Source of the DNA: Faecalispora jeddahensis
GTDB lineage: Bacteria; Bacillota; Clostridia; Oscillospirales; Acutalibacteraceae
Direction of reading: 5' to 3'
NCBI RefSeq assembly: GCF_000577335.1
Contig: NZ_CBYL010000029.1
Span: forward strand, 1-47,118
Length of the DNA stretch: 47,118 nucleotides
Position 1 is the stretch's first letter. Each line of letters starts with the position of its first letter. A program made the position numbers and the translations under genes. This document shows, one piece after another, positions 32,938 through 40,125 of the stretch. The notes beneath the pieces were generated by a model. It did not search any database. It worked only from the letters and a program-made list of their open reading frames with translations, and had not been told where the DNA came from.

Positions 32938-32966
32938 AATATACCATAATCCCAGGCCTTTTTCAA
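32938..32966 (-). promoter_or_regulatory. Promoter of the Nim-like gene
   Basis: Minus strand: TTGAAA (complement of 32961-32966), 17-bp spacer, TATATT (complement of 32938-32943). Confidence 0.7.
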
Positions 32967-33095
32967 CTGTAAATCGATAACAGCGCAGATGGGATCGATC
33001 GCTTTGCATTTTATGAGGACCAGAAATAGTGAAAAAAACTTTTCTGTATTCGGGTTTTCCAGTCTTTCTGTTTTTGAATATTAAATTTTTCTCTC

Positions 33096-33124
33096 TTGAC
33101 AAACATATCATCATGATATATCAT
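33096..33124 (+). promoter_or_regulatory. Promoter with PadR-type palindrome in the spacer
   Basis: TTGACA (33096-33101), 17 bp, TATCAT (33119-33124). The spacer holds ATATCATCATGATAT (33105-33119), a good candidate operator for autorepression by the PadR protein. Confidence 0.75.
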
Positions 33125-33155
33125 TTGGATAGGTTGAGAAAAGCAGGTGTATATT

Positions 33156-33719
33156 GTGAAAGAGAATACAGGAATATCGAAATATGTCATGCTGGGGATG
33201 CTTGCGCGCATGCCGCAGACTGGTTATACGATTAAAAAATGGATAGAGAACGAATACAGTCATTTCTGGCAGGAGAGCTTCGGTCAGATCTATCCCACGC
33301 TTAAGAAGCTGGTTGCAGAGGGGCTTGCCGTCAGCTCTGATCGTACACAGCCCGAAAACGGACGCGGGCAGATCGTATACAGCATTACCGACGCAGGCAG
33401 AAAAGAGCTTTCTGATTGGCTGCAAAAGGAGCCTGAAATCGAGAAGCTGCGGTACGAAATCTTACTCAAGATTTCCTTTGGGCAAAACACGGAGCCAGAG
33501 GTGCTGCTTGGGCATTTGGACAGTTTCATCGGGCGGAATGAAAAGCTGGTCAAGGATATGAACGGATATATCGAGCTGTTCAAGGAGTTAAAGGAGAAAG
33601 AGGTTGACTGCTTTTACAGTCAGCTGACCGCACTCTGCGGCGTGTATATCTATTCCGCAATGAGGGACTGGGCAGTTGAAGCGAAGGAAATCATTTCTGA
33701 GAGGGGAGCTGATTCCTAA
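33156..33719 (+). CDS. PadR-family transcriptional regulator
   Basis: 187 residues from the GTG at 33156 (AGGTG 6 nt upstream); a GTG at 33147 inside the ribosome site is less likely. PadR winged helix: YVMLGMLARMPQTGYTIKKW, SFGQIYPTLKKLVAEGL, then the GRGQIVYSITDAGRKEL wing. The C-terminal dimer domain (about 95-180) is the long Vir-type helix pair. It is the first gene of an operon with a 4Fe-4S membrane protein (1 bp gap) and a flavodoxin, and it probably controls them in response to a small molecule. Confidence 0.9.
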   Translation: MKENTGISKYVMLGMLARMPQTGYTIKKWIENEYSHFWQESFGQIYPTLKKLVAEGLAVSSDRTQPENGRGQIVYSITDAGRKELSDWLQKEPEIEKLRYEILLKISFGQNTEPEVLLGHLDSFIGRNEKLVKDMNGYIELFKELKEKEVDCFYSQLTALCGVYIYSAMRDWAVEAKEIISERGADS

Positions 33720-33720
33720 C

Positions 33721-34434
33721 ATGAGACAAAGGGCCCGCAAAGGCATCCTTGCTTTTTCCGCACTCATGTTTCCGCTGACCTTTTTCTTTTTGTCGCCGTT
33801 TGTGATTGTTCTGTCCGCTGCAAGTGGCATAGTGAACGGAAGCGCAATGGTTTTCGGACTGCTCCTGCTGTTTTCCATTTTTGGCAGCCGTATTTTCTGC
33901 GGCTGGCTCTGTCCCGGCGGAGCATGGCAGGATTATATTTCTGGTGCAAATAACCGCAAATGGAACAGCAAAGGGAGGAACCTCTCCAAATACATCATCT
34001 GGGCGGTGTGGATTTCATTCATCGTGTTCCTCTGGTTCCAAAATCGCCCGCTCAAGGGGAATTTTCTGTATCTTGTGGATATCGATAAGCATTATATCAT
34101 GATATACGCGATCGTCATGTCCATCATATACCTGTTCACACTCCTAACCGGCCGGCGCGGCATGTGCCACAGCCTTTGCTGGATGGCCCCGTTTATGGTA
34201 ACGGGCGAGAAGCTTTCGGACCTTCTCCACATCCCGAGATTCAGACTGATGCCTGCTCCCGACACTTGTGTTTCCTGCGGGAAATGCAGCAGCGTGTGTC
34301 CGATGGGTCTGAATGCGGCTGAGATGGTGAAATCCGGCCATATGGATTCCCTCGAATGTATCAACTGCCTTGAATGCGTCGACAGCTGTCCTAAAAAAGC
34401 CATCCGCTTCGGAATGTATCCGAAACAGAGATAA
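33721..34434 (+). CDS. NapH/CcoG-like polyferredoxin membrane protein
   Basis: 237 residues. About four membrane helices (about 8-30, 40-62, 94-112, 128-150). Between them are cysteine motifs FCGWLCPGG (after helix 2) and GMCHSLCWMAPF (after helix 4), as in NapH/MauN-type quinol or redox proteins. The C-terminal part holds two classical 4Fe-4S motifs, CVSCGKCSSVCPMG and CINCLECVDSCPKK. It should pass electrons between the membrane and a soluble carrier; a flavodoxin gene follows 22 bp later. The partner enzyme is unknown, and no nitrate reductase or cytochrome gene is nearby. Confidence 0.9.
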   Translation: MRQRARKGILAFSALMFPLTFFFLSPFVIVLSAASGIVNGSAMVFGLLLLFSIFGSRIFCGWLCPGGAWQDYISGANNRKWNSKGRNLSKYIIWAVWISFIVFLWFQNRPLKGNFLYLVDIDKHYIMIYAIVMSIIYLFTLLTGRRGMCHSLCWMAPFMVTGEKLSDLLHIPRFRLMPAPDTCVSCGKCSSVCPMGLNAAEMVKSGHMDSLECINCLECVDSCPKKAIRFGMYPKQR

Positions 34435-34456
34435 CATACGGAAAAGGAGAATGACT

Positions 34457-34936
34457 ATGAGCACTCTGGTGGTATATTTTTCGTTTAACGGCAACACAAA
34501 AATGATTGCGGAAAAGATTGCTGAGACAATAAACGCCGATGTCGTCGAGCTAAAAACAAGCAAGGAGTACCCGACAGAGGGATTCCGTAAATATTTTTGG
34601 GGAGGGAAGAGCGTTATTTTCGGTGAGGAGCCGGAGCTGACAAACGAACGCATCGACTTGAACCGGTATGATACCATAATCATCGGAACGCCTGTTTGGG
34701 CCGGATCGTTTGCGCCGCCAATCAAAAGCTTTATCAGCCAATCGAAAATCTCTGGAAAGCGGATCGCTCTGTTTGCCAGCCATGGAGGGGGCGGAGCCGA
34801 AAAGTGCTTTACCAGGCTGAAGAAAGTGCTCCCCGGAAATGAGTTCTTCGGTGAAATTGATTTTGTTGAGCCAAAGAGAAAGCCAGAGGAAAACTCTTTA
34901 AGAGCTGCCGAGTGGGCCGAGGGACTGGCGATTTAA
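34457..34936 (+). CDS. Flavodoxin
   Basis: 159 residues from the ATG at 34457 (AAGGAGA at 7 nt). FMN phosphate loop SFNGNTKMIAEKI (about 8-20), the GTPVWAGSFAPPIKSFI segment and FASHGGGGAEKCF match long-chain/microbial flavodoxin-like proteins. It is the last gene of the PadR/polyferredoxin operon, so it probably exchanges electrons with that membrane protein. A strong terminator follows. Confidence 0.92.
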   Translation: MSTLVVYFSFNGNTKMIAEKIAETINADVVELKTSKEYPTEGFRKYFWGGKSVIFGEEPELTNERIDLNRYDTIIIGTPVWAGSFAPPIKSFISQSKISGKRIALFASHGGGGAEKCFTRLKKVLPGNEFFGEIDFVEPKRKPEENSLRAAEWAEGLAI

Positions 34937-35019
34937 CCCGCTGTGCCCGATTGTCTGTTGCAAGTCTGCTGCTGGCTGTTTTTCGCTTATACACTGACGG
35001 AATGATTCTGTGATTCATG

Positions 35020-35053
35020 AAAAAAGCCGGCCCTCTTTCAGGGCCGGCTTTTT
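35020..35053. terminator. Bidirectional terminator
   Basis: AAAAAGCCGGCCCT/AGGGCCGGCTTTTT perfect stem with a 5-base loop (35020-35053). It serves the flavodoxin operon and possibly the convergent rpiR-like gene. Confidence 0.92.
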
Positions 35054-35160
35054 ATAGTTAGGATTACAAGTTTAGATATCAATACCGATGTGCGCGAATC
35101 TAATATCCGCGGGTGTTTCTGCACCCGGATCCGACAAATACTTTCGGATAAATCCCAAAT

Positions 35161-36036
35161 TCAATTGTTGATGTCTTTATCATGATACAGGACAATCTGG
35201 TTTTCAGTTAGCACGGTCTGCAAAGAATCGAGCATCTCGATCGATTGCGGAGCGGTTCTGCGCCCAAGCTCCTGCACTAACGCTTCGATTACCAGCATGG
35301 ACGGAAGCCGCCCTGCGCGCGAGCTGACCACATTCGTTGAAATCGTGGCGTCGGCGTATTTTGCCATGGGGCTAAGCAACGTATTGGTAACCAGTACGAT
35401 CGGAATCCCGTTTTTATGACATAAATACGCAAAGTCTACCGTTTTTTGTGTGCACGGCCATTCCGAGATCACAAACAAAACGTCCGTCGGCTTCATGTGC
35501 AAAATATAGTCGTATAAGTATTCCTGTGTATCAGAAAGCTGCATGACCTTTCTGGAGAAAATGTGCACGGAGTCTTCAAAATATTTGGCGACCGCATAAC
35601 TGCTGCGAAAACCCAACAGAAAAATATGCTCTGCGTCCAGCAGCATTTGAACGGACTTTTCAAACTGCTGCGTGTTTACGCTGCCCATCAAGTCGGATGC
35701 AATGCGGTTGAGCATCTGCATGATGGTAGTCAGCGTGTTTTTTTCATTTTTAGGGTGTGCAAGCAGGGACTGCTTCATATTGGAATAAATTTCGGTGGTG
35801 CGGATAATGGTATCTTCCACAAGCGCTTTTTTGAATTCCTGATAGGATTCGTAATTCAGCTCTTTGATCAGGCGCATAACCGTTGTGGTTCCTACACCTG
35901 CATTTTTCGCTAGCTCCGCTACGGACATCGTAATGACCTGATTGTAGTTTAATACGATATATTCACAAAGCACACGCTGCTTTTTGGAAAGACGGTCTTT
36001 TACTCGAATAATCTGATTAAGGGCAGATTCTTCCAT
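35161..36036 (-). CDS. RpiR/MurR-family regulator with SIS domain
   Basis: 291 residues. N-terminal RpiR HTH (about 1-78: LSKKQRVLCEYIVLNYN, MSVAELAKNAGVGTTTVMRL). The SIS sugar-phosphate-binding domain follows (about 125-255: EHIFLLGFRSSYAVAKYF, DVLFVISEWPCTQKTVDFA, NGIPIVLVTN). Family proteins sense phosphosugars. It stands alone with a good promoter, and no sugar operon touches it; the nearest is the ABC/aldehyde dehydrogenase unit 4 kb away. It is one candidate for the trans-acting regulator of that unit (inference). Confidence 0.9.
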   Translation of the reverse strand: MEESALNQIIRVKDRLSKKQRVLCEYIVLNYNQVITMSVAELAKNAGVGTTTVMRLIKELNYESYQEFKKALVEDTIIRTTEIYSNMKQSLLAHPKNEKNTLTTIMQMLNRIASDLMGSVNTQQFEKSVQMLLDAEHIFLLGFRSSYAVAKYFEDSVHIFSRKVMQLSDTQEYLYDYILHMKPTDVLFVISEWPCTQKTVDFAYLCHKNGIPIVLVTNTLLSPMAKYADATISTNVVSSRAGRLPSMLVIEALVQELGRRTAPQSIEMLDSLQTVLTENQIVLYHDKDINN

Positions 36037-36075
36037 ATATTTACACCTTATCCATAATCTGTATGATACTCTTTA

Positions 36076-36104
36076 TTTTATAATTGATGATCTATTTTGT
36101 CAAT
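36076..36104 (-). promoter_or_regulatory. Promoter of the RpiR-type gene
   Basis: Minus strand: TTGACA (complement of 36099-36104), 17-bp spacer, TAAAAT (complement of 36076-36081). The 170 bases from 36105 to 36275 hold no gene I can support. Confidence 0.75.
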
Positions 36105-36275
36105 CGAATAACATGAAATCAGCTTGTGGAATAGCGAGATTCAATTGTGTGGAAACGATAGATTTACATGAACGGCAAAGGGAATAACGATAATATTCGA
36201 ATGATTTGCAAATTTATGATTTTTAGTAACAGGAATTCCTGAGAGAGCGGGGCAGCTGGGGAATATATCCCGTAA

Positions 36276-36316
36276 CAAAAAGGTCCGCGAAGCAAAGGGT
36301 GCTTTGCTGGCCTTTT
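36276..36316 (-). terminator. Terminator of the cyclase-marR unit
   Basis: On the minus strand AAAAGGCC-AGCAAAG/CTTTGCT-...-CCTTTTTG (36316 to 36276). A smaller AACCGG/CCGGTT hairpin overlaps the end of the marR coding region. Confidence 0.72.
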
Positions 36317-36375
36317 GGAGCAATAGTGAAAAAGATTTTTTGAAGAATGCCTTCGTCAAAGGGAGATTGCAATTT

Positions 36376-36855
36376 TCAACCGGTGACTTGCCGGTTGTTT
36401 ATTTTATCTATCTGCACTCTCAGGTACTGATTAAATTCCCTCATGAATTGGAGTACTCTGTTCAGCTCTTCTGCCGAATGGTGTTGAAAGAATTCCGTAT
36501 CTCTCTGCTCCCAGAGCCTGTGCCTGTTTTCATGCTCCTGATATAATTTCCATCCAGCCTCCGTTAGTCTGAAATACACCTCTTTTTTGTTCGCATCGAG
36601 GGAATACTTTTCAACCAGCTTTGCTTTGATCTGCCTTTTCGTCATCTTACTGATTGCGCTTCTGGTCATCTTCATCCGTTCTGCAATCTTAGAAGCAGTT
36701 GGATTTTCCATCTCTCCGATCATACCGATGCAGTGGATTTCCGCATAACTGTATCCGTGCAGAAAATCCGCCTCAGTCAGTCTTGAAAGCATTTCCTGTT
36801 TCTCTAAGTATTCGGCAAACTGATCCAGTAATTCACGATACCCTTCCGACAACAT
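36376..36855 (-). CDS. MarR-family regulator
   Basis: 159 residues. MarR winged helix: GYSYAEIHCIGMIGEM, NPTASKIAERMKMTRSAISK, then DANKKEVYFRLTEAGWKL as the wing. The start codon follows directly on the TAA of the cyclase gene (TAAATG), so the two are coupled. The promoter region of the unit has TGTCC/GGACA palindromes that would suit this protein as autorepressor. Local base composition is more A/T-rich than the neighbouring housekeeping genes, which may mean a transferred pair. Confidence 0.9.
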   Translation of the reverse strand: MLSEGYRELLDQFAEYLEKQEMLSRLTEADFLHGYSYAEIHCIGMIGEMENPTASKIAERMKMTRSAISKMTKRQIKAKLVEKYSLDANKKEVYFRLTEAGWKLYQEHENRHRLWEQRDTEFFQHHSAEELNRVLQFMREFNQYLRVQIDKINNRQVTG

Positions 36856-37419
36856 TTACACCTCCAAAACAACCCTGCATGGAAGGCCTGTCATTTCCGC
36901 ATAATTTACCGGGAAGGTATATGCAGTCATTTTAACCTGTGCTTCATTACGCAAAGCTTCCCCGAGATTGCACAGGTTCTCGATGATAAAAACTCCTCTG
37001 TCCGCACAATACTGATCCTTGGGCGTATGCTCTTTTCCTCTGCGGACTCCTGCAAAGTCAATGCCGATCATAGATACCTTTTTTTCCAGAAGAACATCAA
37101 TTAATTCATCTGAAAGCTGTGGATGCTCTTTGAAATATTTTTCTGTACCATACCCTTCATCTTTTATGAATGCGGTATGGAAAATGACAAACATCTGCTC
37201 TTGAATCTGATCCAGATCGATATCTTTTATGCTGATATCTCTTTCTCTCACATTTCTTACATCAAAAATAACCGCTGTTTTCTTCAGGTATTCCAGCGGA
37301 AATTCTTTATTCATGACATCAAAATGCGTTCCAAGATGACCGGTCAGGGCCTTCGTTTCGTTCCCCTGCACATCTTTGATTATTTTGGGTGTTATTTTTG
37401 TTGTAATATCGATATACAT
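36856..37419 (-). CDS. Cyclase-family (KynB-like) metal hydrolase with altered metal motif
   Basis: 187 residues, about 20-30 shorter than typical kynurenine formamidases. The cyclase signature HxGTHxD is seen in GHLGTHFDVMNKEFP, but the usual following Pro-x-His is missing. Further family features: DFAGVRRGKEHTPKDQY and the VFIIENLCNLGEAL segment that holds the late catalytic Glu. It may hydrolyse an amide or lactone, or bind metal in a changed way. It is the first gene of a two-gene unit with a MarR regulator; no tryptophan-degradation genes are near, so I do not call it KynB. Confidence 0.82.
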   Translation of the reverse strand: MYIDITTKITPKIIKDVQGNETKALTGHLGTHFDVMNKEFPLEYLKKTAVIFDVRNVRERDISIKDIDLDQIQEQMFVIFHTAFIKDEGYGTEKYFKEHPQLSDELIDVLLEKKVSMIGIDFAGVRRGKEHTPKDQYCADRGVFIIENLCNLGEALRNEAQVKMTAYTFPVNYAEMTGLPCRVVLEV

Positions 37420-37437
37420 ACGATCACACTCCTTTTG

Positions 37438-37483
37438 TGTCCTGGGACATGATTATAATAACATCGTTTTGTGTCCGTGTCAA
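37438..37483 (-). promoter_or_regulatory. Promoter and MarR-type operators of the cyclase-marR unit
   Basis: Minus strand: TTGACA (complement of 37478-37483), 17 bp, TATTAT (complement of 37455-37460; a TATAAT overlaps it). TGTCC-TG-GGACA (37438-37449) lies at the start of the message, and more TGTCC/GGACA half-sites flank the -35. Confidence 0.75.
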
Positions 37484-37517
37484 CAAAAAGGGACAAGCTA
37501 TAACGCGTGAATAGAAC

Positions 37518-37545
37518 AAAACGCTCCCCACCAAGGTGAGGAGCG
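37518..37545 (-). terminator. Terminator after tRNA-Arg
   Basis: CGCTCCTCACC/GGTGGGGAGCG stem on the minus strand followed by TTTTG. Confidence 0.82.
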
Positions 37546-37570
37546 CGATTTGGGTGCAGCATCATGCTGC

Positions 37571-37647
37571 TGGCGTCCCCGGCGCGATTTGAACGCACGG
37601 CCTTTCGCTTAGGAGGCGAACGCTCTATCCAGCTGAGCTACGGGGAC
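37571..37647 (-). tRNA. tRNA-Arg (anticodon CCT)
   Basis: 77 nt with encoded CCA. Acceptor arms GTCCCCG/CGGGGAC, D-arm GCTCAGCTGGATAGAGC, anticodon loop CTCCTAA (CCT), T-loop GTTCAAATC. It reads AGG codons. tRNA-Arg genes are common integration sites, but no integrase is in the window. Confidence 0.95.
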
Positions 37648-37724
37648 AAATATGAAATTATCCGCTCTGTCCTGCGGGGCAATTAGCTGCTTTATTTTAC
37701 AGCAGGACAGAGCGTTTGTCAACA

Positions 37725-38033
37725 TTATTCCAGCCGATCGAACGAGTAGAGGAGTACACGCCCCAGCCGCTGCCGTGCCTTTTTCAGGTGCCGGCTGACA
37801 GTTGATTCGTGAATGCAAAGCTCCTGTGCCGCCTGCCGCGCGGTAAGGCCTTCAAAGAAACAGAGCTGTACGCACTGGCGCTGGCGGTCGGTGAGCTCGC
37901 CCTCCATGGCGCGGCGCAGCGTATGCAGCATGCGGCGGTATTCCGCATCTGTCGATTCCCCCTGGCGAAGGTACTCCTGAACCCCGGCAAGGCCCTCTGT
38001 GAACTGGTCAAGAGATAAGCGTTTCCTTTTCAT
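37725..38033 (-). CDS. Small sigma-70 region 4-like DNA-binding protein
   Basis: 102 residues. The second half is a sigma region 4/LuxR-like HTH: LTDRQRQCVQLCFFEGLTAR, then ELCIHESTVSRHLKKARQRL. No region 2, so it cannot act alone as a sigma factor. Such proteins are common in Firmicute mobile elements and near phage-like loci. Start ATG at 38033 after AAAGGGGGG. It overlaps the preceding small gene by 26 bp. Role unknown; probably a local activator. Confidence 0.78.
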   Translation of the reverse strand: MKRKRLSLDQFTEGLAGVQEYLRQGESTDAEYRRMLHTLRRAMEGELTDRQRQCVQLCFFEGLTARQAAQELCIHESTVSRHLKKARQRLGRVLLYSFDRLE

Positions 38034-38244
38034 GGCGCGCCCCCCTTTCTTTTGCGAAGCTTTTCAGCAGCCGCCCGGTTTCGCGGCAGTCTAAATACAT
38101 CGAATACATTAGCGTGATGCGTTCATTCAGTTCTTTGGCCTCATTGGGAGTAGCGTTTTTCAGCTGCTTGCGCAAATAGTCGACTCTGGCTTTGAGCGCT
38201 CGCGCCTCCTCCAGGTATTCTTCTCCCCAACTCATATAATCCAT
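38008..38244 (-). CDS. Small coiled-coil protein of unknown function
   Basis: 78 residues from the ATG at 38244 (AAGGAGA upstream); the frame extends to 38289 without a ribosome site. Sequence is helical and charged (WGEEYLEEARALKARVDYLR), with a two-Cys-free C-terminal half. Its 3' end overlaps the sigma-4-like gene, so the two are one unit. Not recognised; pairs of this kind (small acidic coiled coil plus HTH) occur in integrated elements. The region 38245-38450 upstream has no gene I can support. Confidence 0.65.
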   Translation of the reverse strand: MDYMSWGEEYLEEARALKARVDYLRKQLKNATPNEAKELNERITLMYSMYLDCRETGRLLKSFAKERGARHEKETLIS

Positions 38245-38453
38245 GTCATTTCTCCTTTTTATACACAAATCGTGTAGTTTGAATGACAAAGCGCGGCAGA
38301 GTGGAATGGAATTACCGGAGCTTGTCAGGCTTCATCATATCATAGCAATACCCGAACTTCAATAGAAATATAAAACAAATGTTCGATAAAATGATCACAG
38401 GGAGATAAATGGGACAGTGACAGCAGGCAGGGCGAAAATTTGAAAACTTGCTC

Positions 38454-38482
38454 TTGAAAAAACACGAAGTGTGTGGTAGAAT
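38454..38482 (+). promoter_or_regulatory. Promoter of the XRE-ImmA unit
   Basis: TTGAAA (38454-38459), 17-bp spacer containing a CACGAAGTG near-palindrome, TAGAAT (38477-38482). Confidence 0.75.
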
Positions 38483-38492
38483 GGCCGCATCA

Positions 38493-38577
38493 AAGCTTCT
38501 GGCCGCAAACGGCTTTGCCGTTTGCGCGGTCGGCGTGCCGCCTGCCTGGTGCAGGTGCGTCCCGGCTGGGACGGGGT
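38493..38577 (+). other. Highly structured GC-rich leader of the XRE gene
   Basis: Three hairpins in a row: CGCAAACGGC-TTT-GCCGTTTGCG (10 perfect pairs, from about 38502), CTGC..GCAG, and CGTCCC/GGGACG (about 38557-38572). They precede the start codon at 38602 and have no T tract. They may hold the message in a regulated form. Confidence 0.55.
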
Positions 38578-38601
38578 GAAATTGGGGGATGGGTGAGCGT
38601 T

Positions 38602-38988
38602 ATGTTTTCGGTGGAACTGAAAAAACTACGGACAGAATACGGTCTGACCCAGGCAGAGCTGGCAAGGCGTCTGAGTATTTCCGCCTCGGCAGTGGGGATG
38701 TATGAGCAGGGCCGGCGCGAGCCGGACAGTGAGCTTTTGGCCCGTTTGGCCCGCATGTTCCATGTCAGCACGGATGTGCTGCTCGGCATCCGGGAGGAAT
38801 CACAGGCCCAGCAGGAGGTCAATACCGTCATTGACCGCTTTACGAACATCCTGAAAAATCAGCAGGGGCTGATGTTTAACGGCGCGCCTCTTTCCGAGGC
38901 GGACCGTGAAAAAATCGTGAATGCAATCCGGGTGGCGGCGGCGATCGCCATTCCGGAGGAGGGAGAAAATGACGAATCAAAGGATTGA
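38602..38988 (+). CDS. XRE-family repressor (ImmR-like)
   Basis: 128 residues from the ATG at 38602. HTH: LKKLRTEYGLTQAELARRLS, SASAVGMYEQGRREPDSELL. The C-terminal part (about 70-128) is helical with GAPLSEADREKIVNAIRVAA. The following gene encodes an ImmA/IrrE peptidase and overlaps it by 20 bp. In ICEBs1-type elements such a pair is repressor and its inactivating protease. No other element genes are found here, so it may be a stress switch or an element remnant. Confidence 0.87.
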   Translation: MFSVELKKLRTEYGLTQAELARRLSISASAVGMYEQGRREPDSELLARLARMFHVSTDVLLGIREESQAQQEVNTVIDRFTNILKNQQGLMFNGAPLSEADREKIVNAIRVAAAIAIPEEGENDESKD

Positions 38989-39433
38989 CCGGCTGGTTCG
39001 CTCACTTAGGCTGCGATTTGGCGGCGGCGACGTTTTTGAGCTGTGCGATCATTTGGGCATCCCCGTGTTGTGGCAGGATCTGCCCCTGTCGGTGAACGGC
39101 TTCTGCCTTTGCTTTCAGCAGCGTTTTACCATTGTGCTGAATCTCAGCGTTCCGCCGGAGCTGCGCGCGTATGTGTGTGCACATGAGCTGGGGCACGTGC
39201 TGCTGCACGGGAAAACGAATGCGGTTGAGCTCGCGGAAACGACAAACCTGTGCATGCCGCGGCTGGAGAATCAGGCGGATTATTTTGCGGCCTGCCTTTT
39301 GTTGCAGGACAGGCTGCCGGATTGGCGCGAGTGGTACAGCCCGCTGACCGTGGAGTGTGTGGCACAGCTTTCCGGCCTGCCTGCGCGGGTGGTAAACCTT
39401 TGCGTGGGCGACGGCCATGCCCTGGTTTCCTGA
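38969..39433 (+). CDS. ImmA/IrrE-type metallopeptidase
   Basis: 154 residues from the ATG at 38969 (GGAGGAGGGAG upstream). Zinc motif HELGHVLLH (His-Glu-x2-His) with the third ligand probably Glu in ENQADYFAACLLL, as in ImmA (PF06114). It probably cleaves the XRE repressor encoded just before it. The C-terminus (VAQLSGLPARVVNL) is a helix-turn-helix-like substrate-binding part common in these proteins. No transmembrane segment. Confidence 0.88.
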   Translation: MTNQRIDRLVRSLRLRFGGGDVFELCDHLGIPVLWQDLPLSVNGFCLCFQQRFTIVLNLSVPPELRAYVCAHELGHVLLHGKTNAVELAETTNLCMPRLENQADYFAACLLLQDRLPDWREWYSPLTVECVAQLSGLPARVVNLCVGDGHALVS

Positions 39434-39582
39434 AAAGAGGTTTCTAAAAATAAATTCACAAAAATTTTCTGTTATTCCGAGGCCTTTTGCGATATAATAA
39501 GGGCAGCAATTGAAAAAATTTGCCGTTCTGGCCGGGCCACCGGTAAATCAAACGGAACGGTGCAGCGGATAAAGGAGAAGCT

Positions 39583-40113
39583 ATGAAAATTTTATCTTCC
39601 GTCGCATCCAATGTGACAAAAGCGATTGATTTTGTAGTGGAAGCCAACCGAAAGAACGCGCTGATTAACCGGATCAAAGCTGTGGTACGTTGTGAGGAAA
39701 AGAACATCGACCGCGCGTATATTGCTCTGGGAAAATACTATTTTAATAATCTGCGTGACAAAAACCTTGAGGAGACTGAGCGCCACTGTTTGGCCCTGGA
39801 AAATTCCCGCCGCCGTCTGGATCGTGCTTTGACCCGTCTGGAGGAGCTGACCGACGAGGAAGAGGATGAGTACGACGAGTACGAGGACTATGAGGACTGC
39901 TATGCCTGCCAGGCACACGACGCAGAGTTCGACAGCTACGATGACGATATGTACGAGGATGAGCGTGATTTGCGCCGGGTTGACGGAGTTGGGGGAACCC
40001 ATTCTCACGGGGCCTCGGAGTATGATGAGGAGTTCAGCACTTCCGAAACAAAAACCTCCGGTGAAGCGGCCGACGAGACAGACGGCAGTGTGATTCCTCC
40101 CACAGAAGAATAA
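39583..40113 (+). CDS. Small protein with helical head and very acidic tail, unknown function
   Basis: 176 residues, ATG at 39583 after AAGGAGAAG; a TATAAT at 39493-39498 may be its -10. Residues 1-85 are amphipathic helices rich in Arg/Lys/Asn (KNALINRIKAVVRCEEKNID), with a KYYFNN segment. Residues 88-175 are extremely acidic and Tyr-rich (DEEEDEYDEYEDYEDCYACQ) with a CYAC motif, then a His/Ser/Thr-rich end. Not recognised. It heads a five-gene unit with a flavodoxin, mnmA, a CpXC protein and asnB. The CxxC and acidic tail could bind metal (inference). Confidence 0.75.
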   Translation: MKILSSVASNVTKAIDFVVEANRKNALINRIKAVVRCEEKNIDRAYIALGKYYFNNLRDKNLEETERHCLALENSRRRLDRALTRLEELTDEEEDEYDEYEDYEDCYACQAHDAEFDSYDDDMYEDERDLRRVDGVGGTHSHGASEYDEEFSTSETKTSGEAADETDGSVIPPTEE

Positions 40114-40125
40114 GGGAGCGCCGGC

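Noticed and set aside
34144-34725. A 193-codon minus-strand frame opposite the polyferredoxin and flavodoxin genes.
   Set aside because: Shadow frame; both plus-strand genes show intact cofactor motifs and ribosome sites.
36141-36359. A 72-codon minus-strand frame between the rpiR- and marR-type genes.
   Set aside because: It covers the terminator hairpin at 36276-36316 and has no ribosome site.
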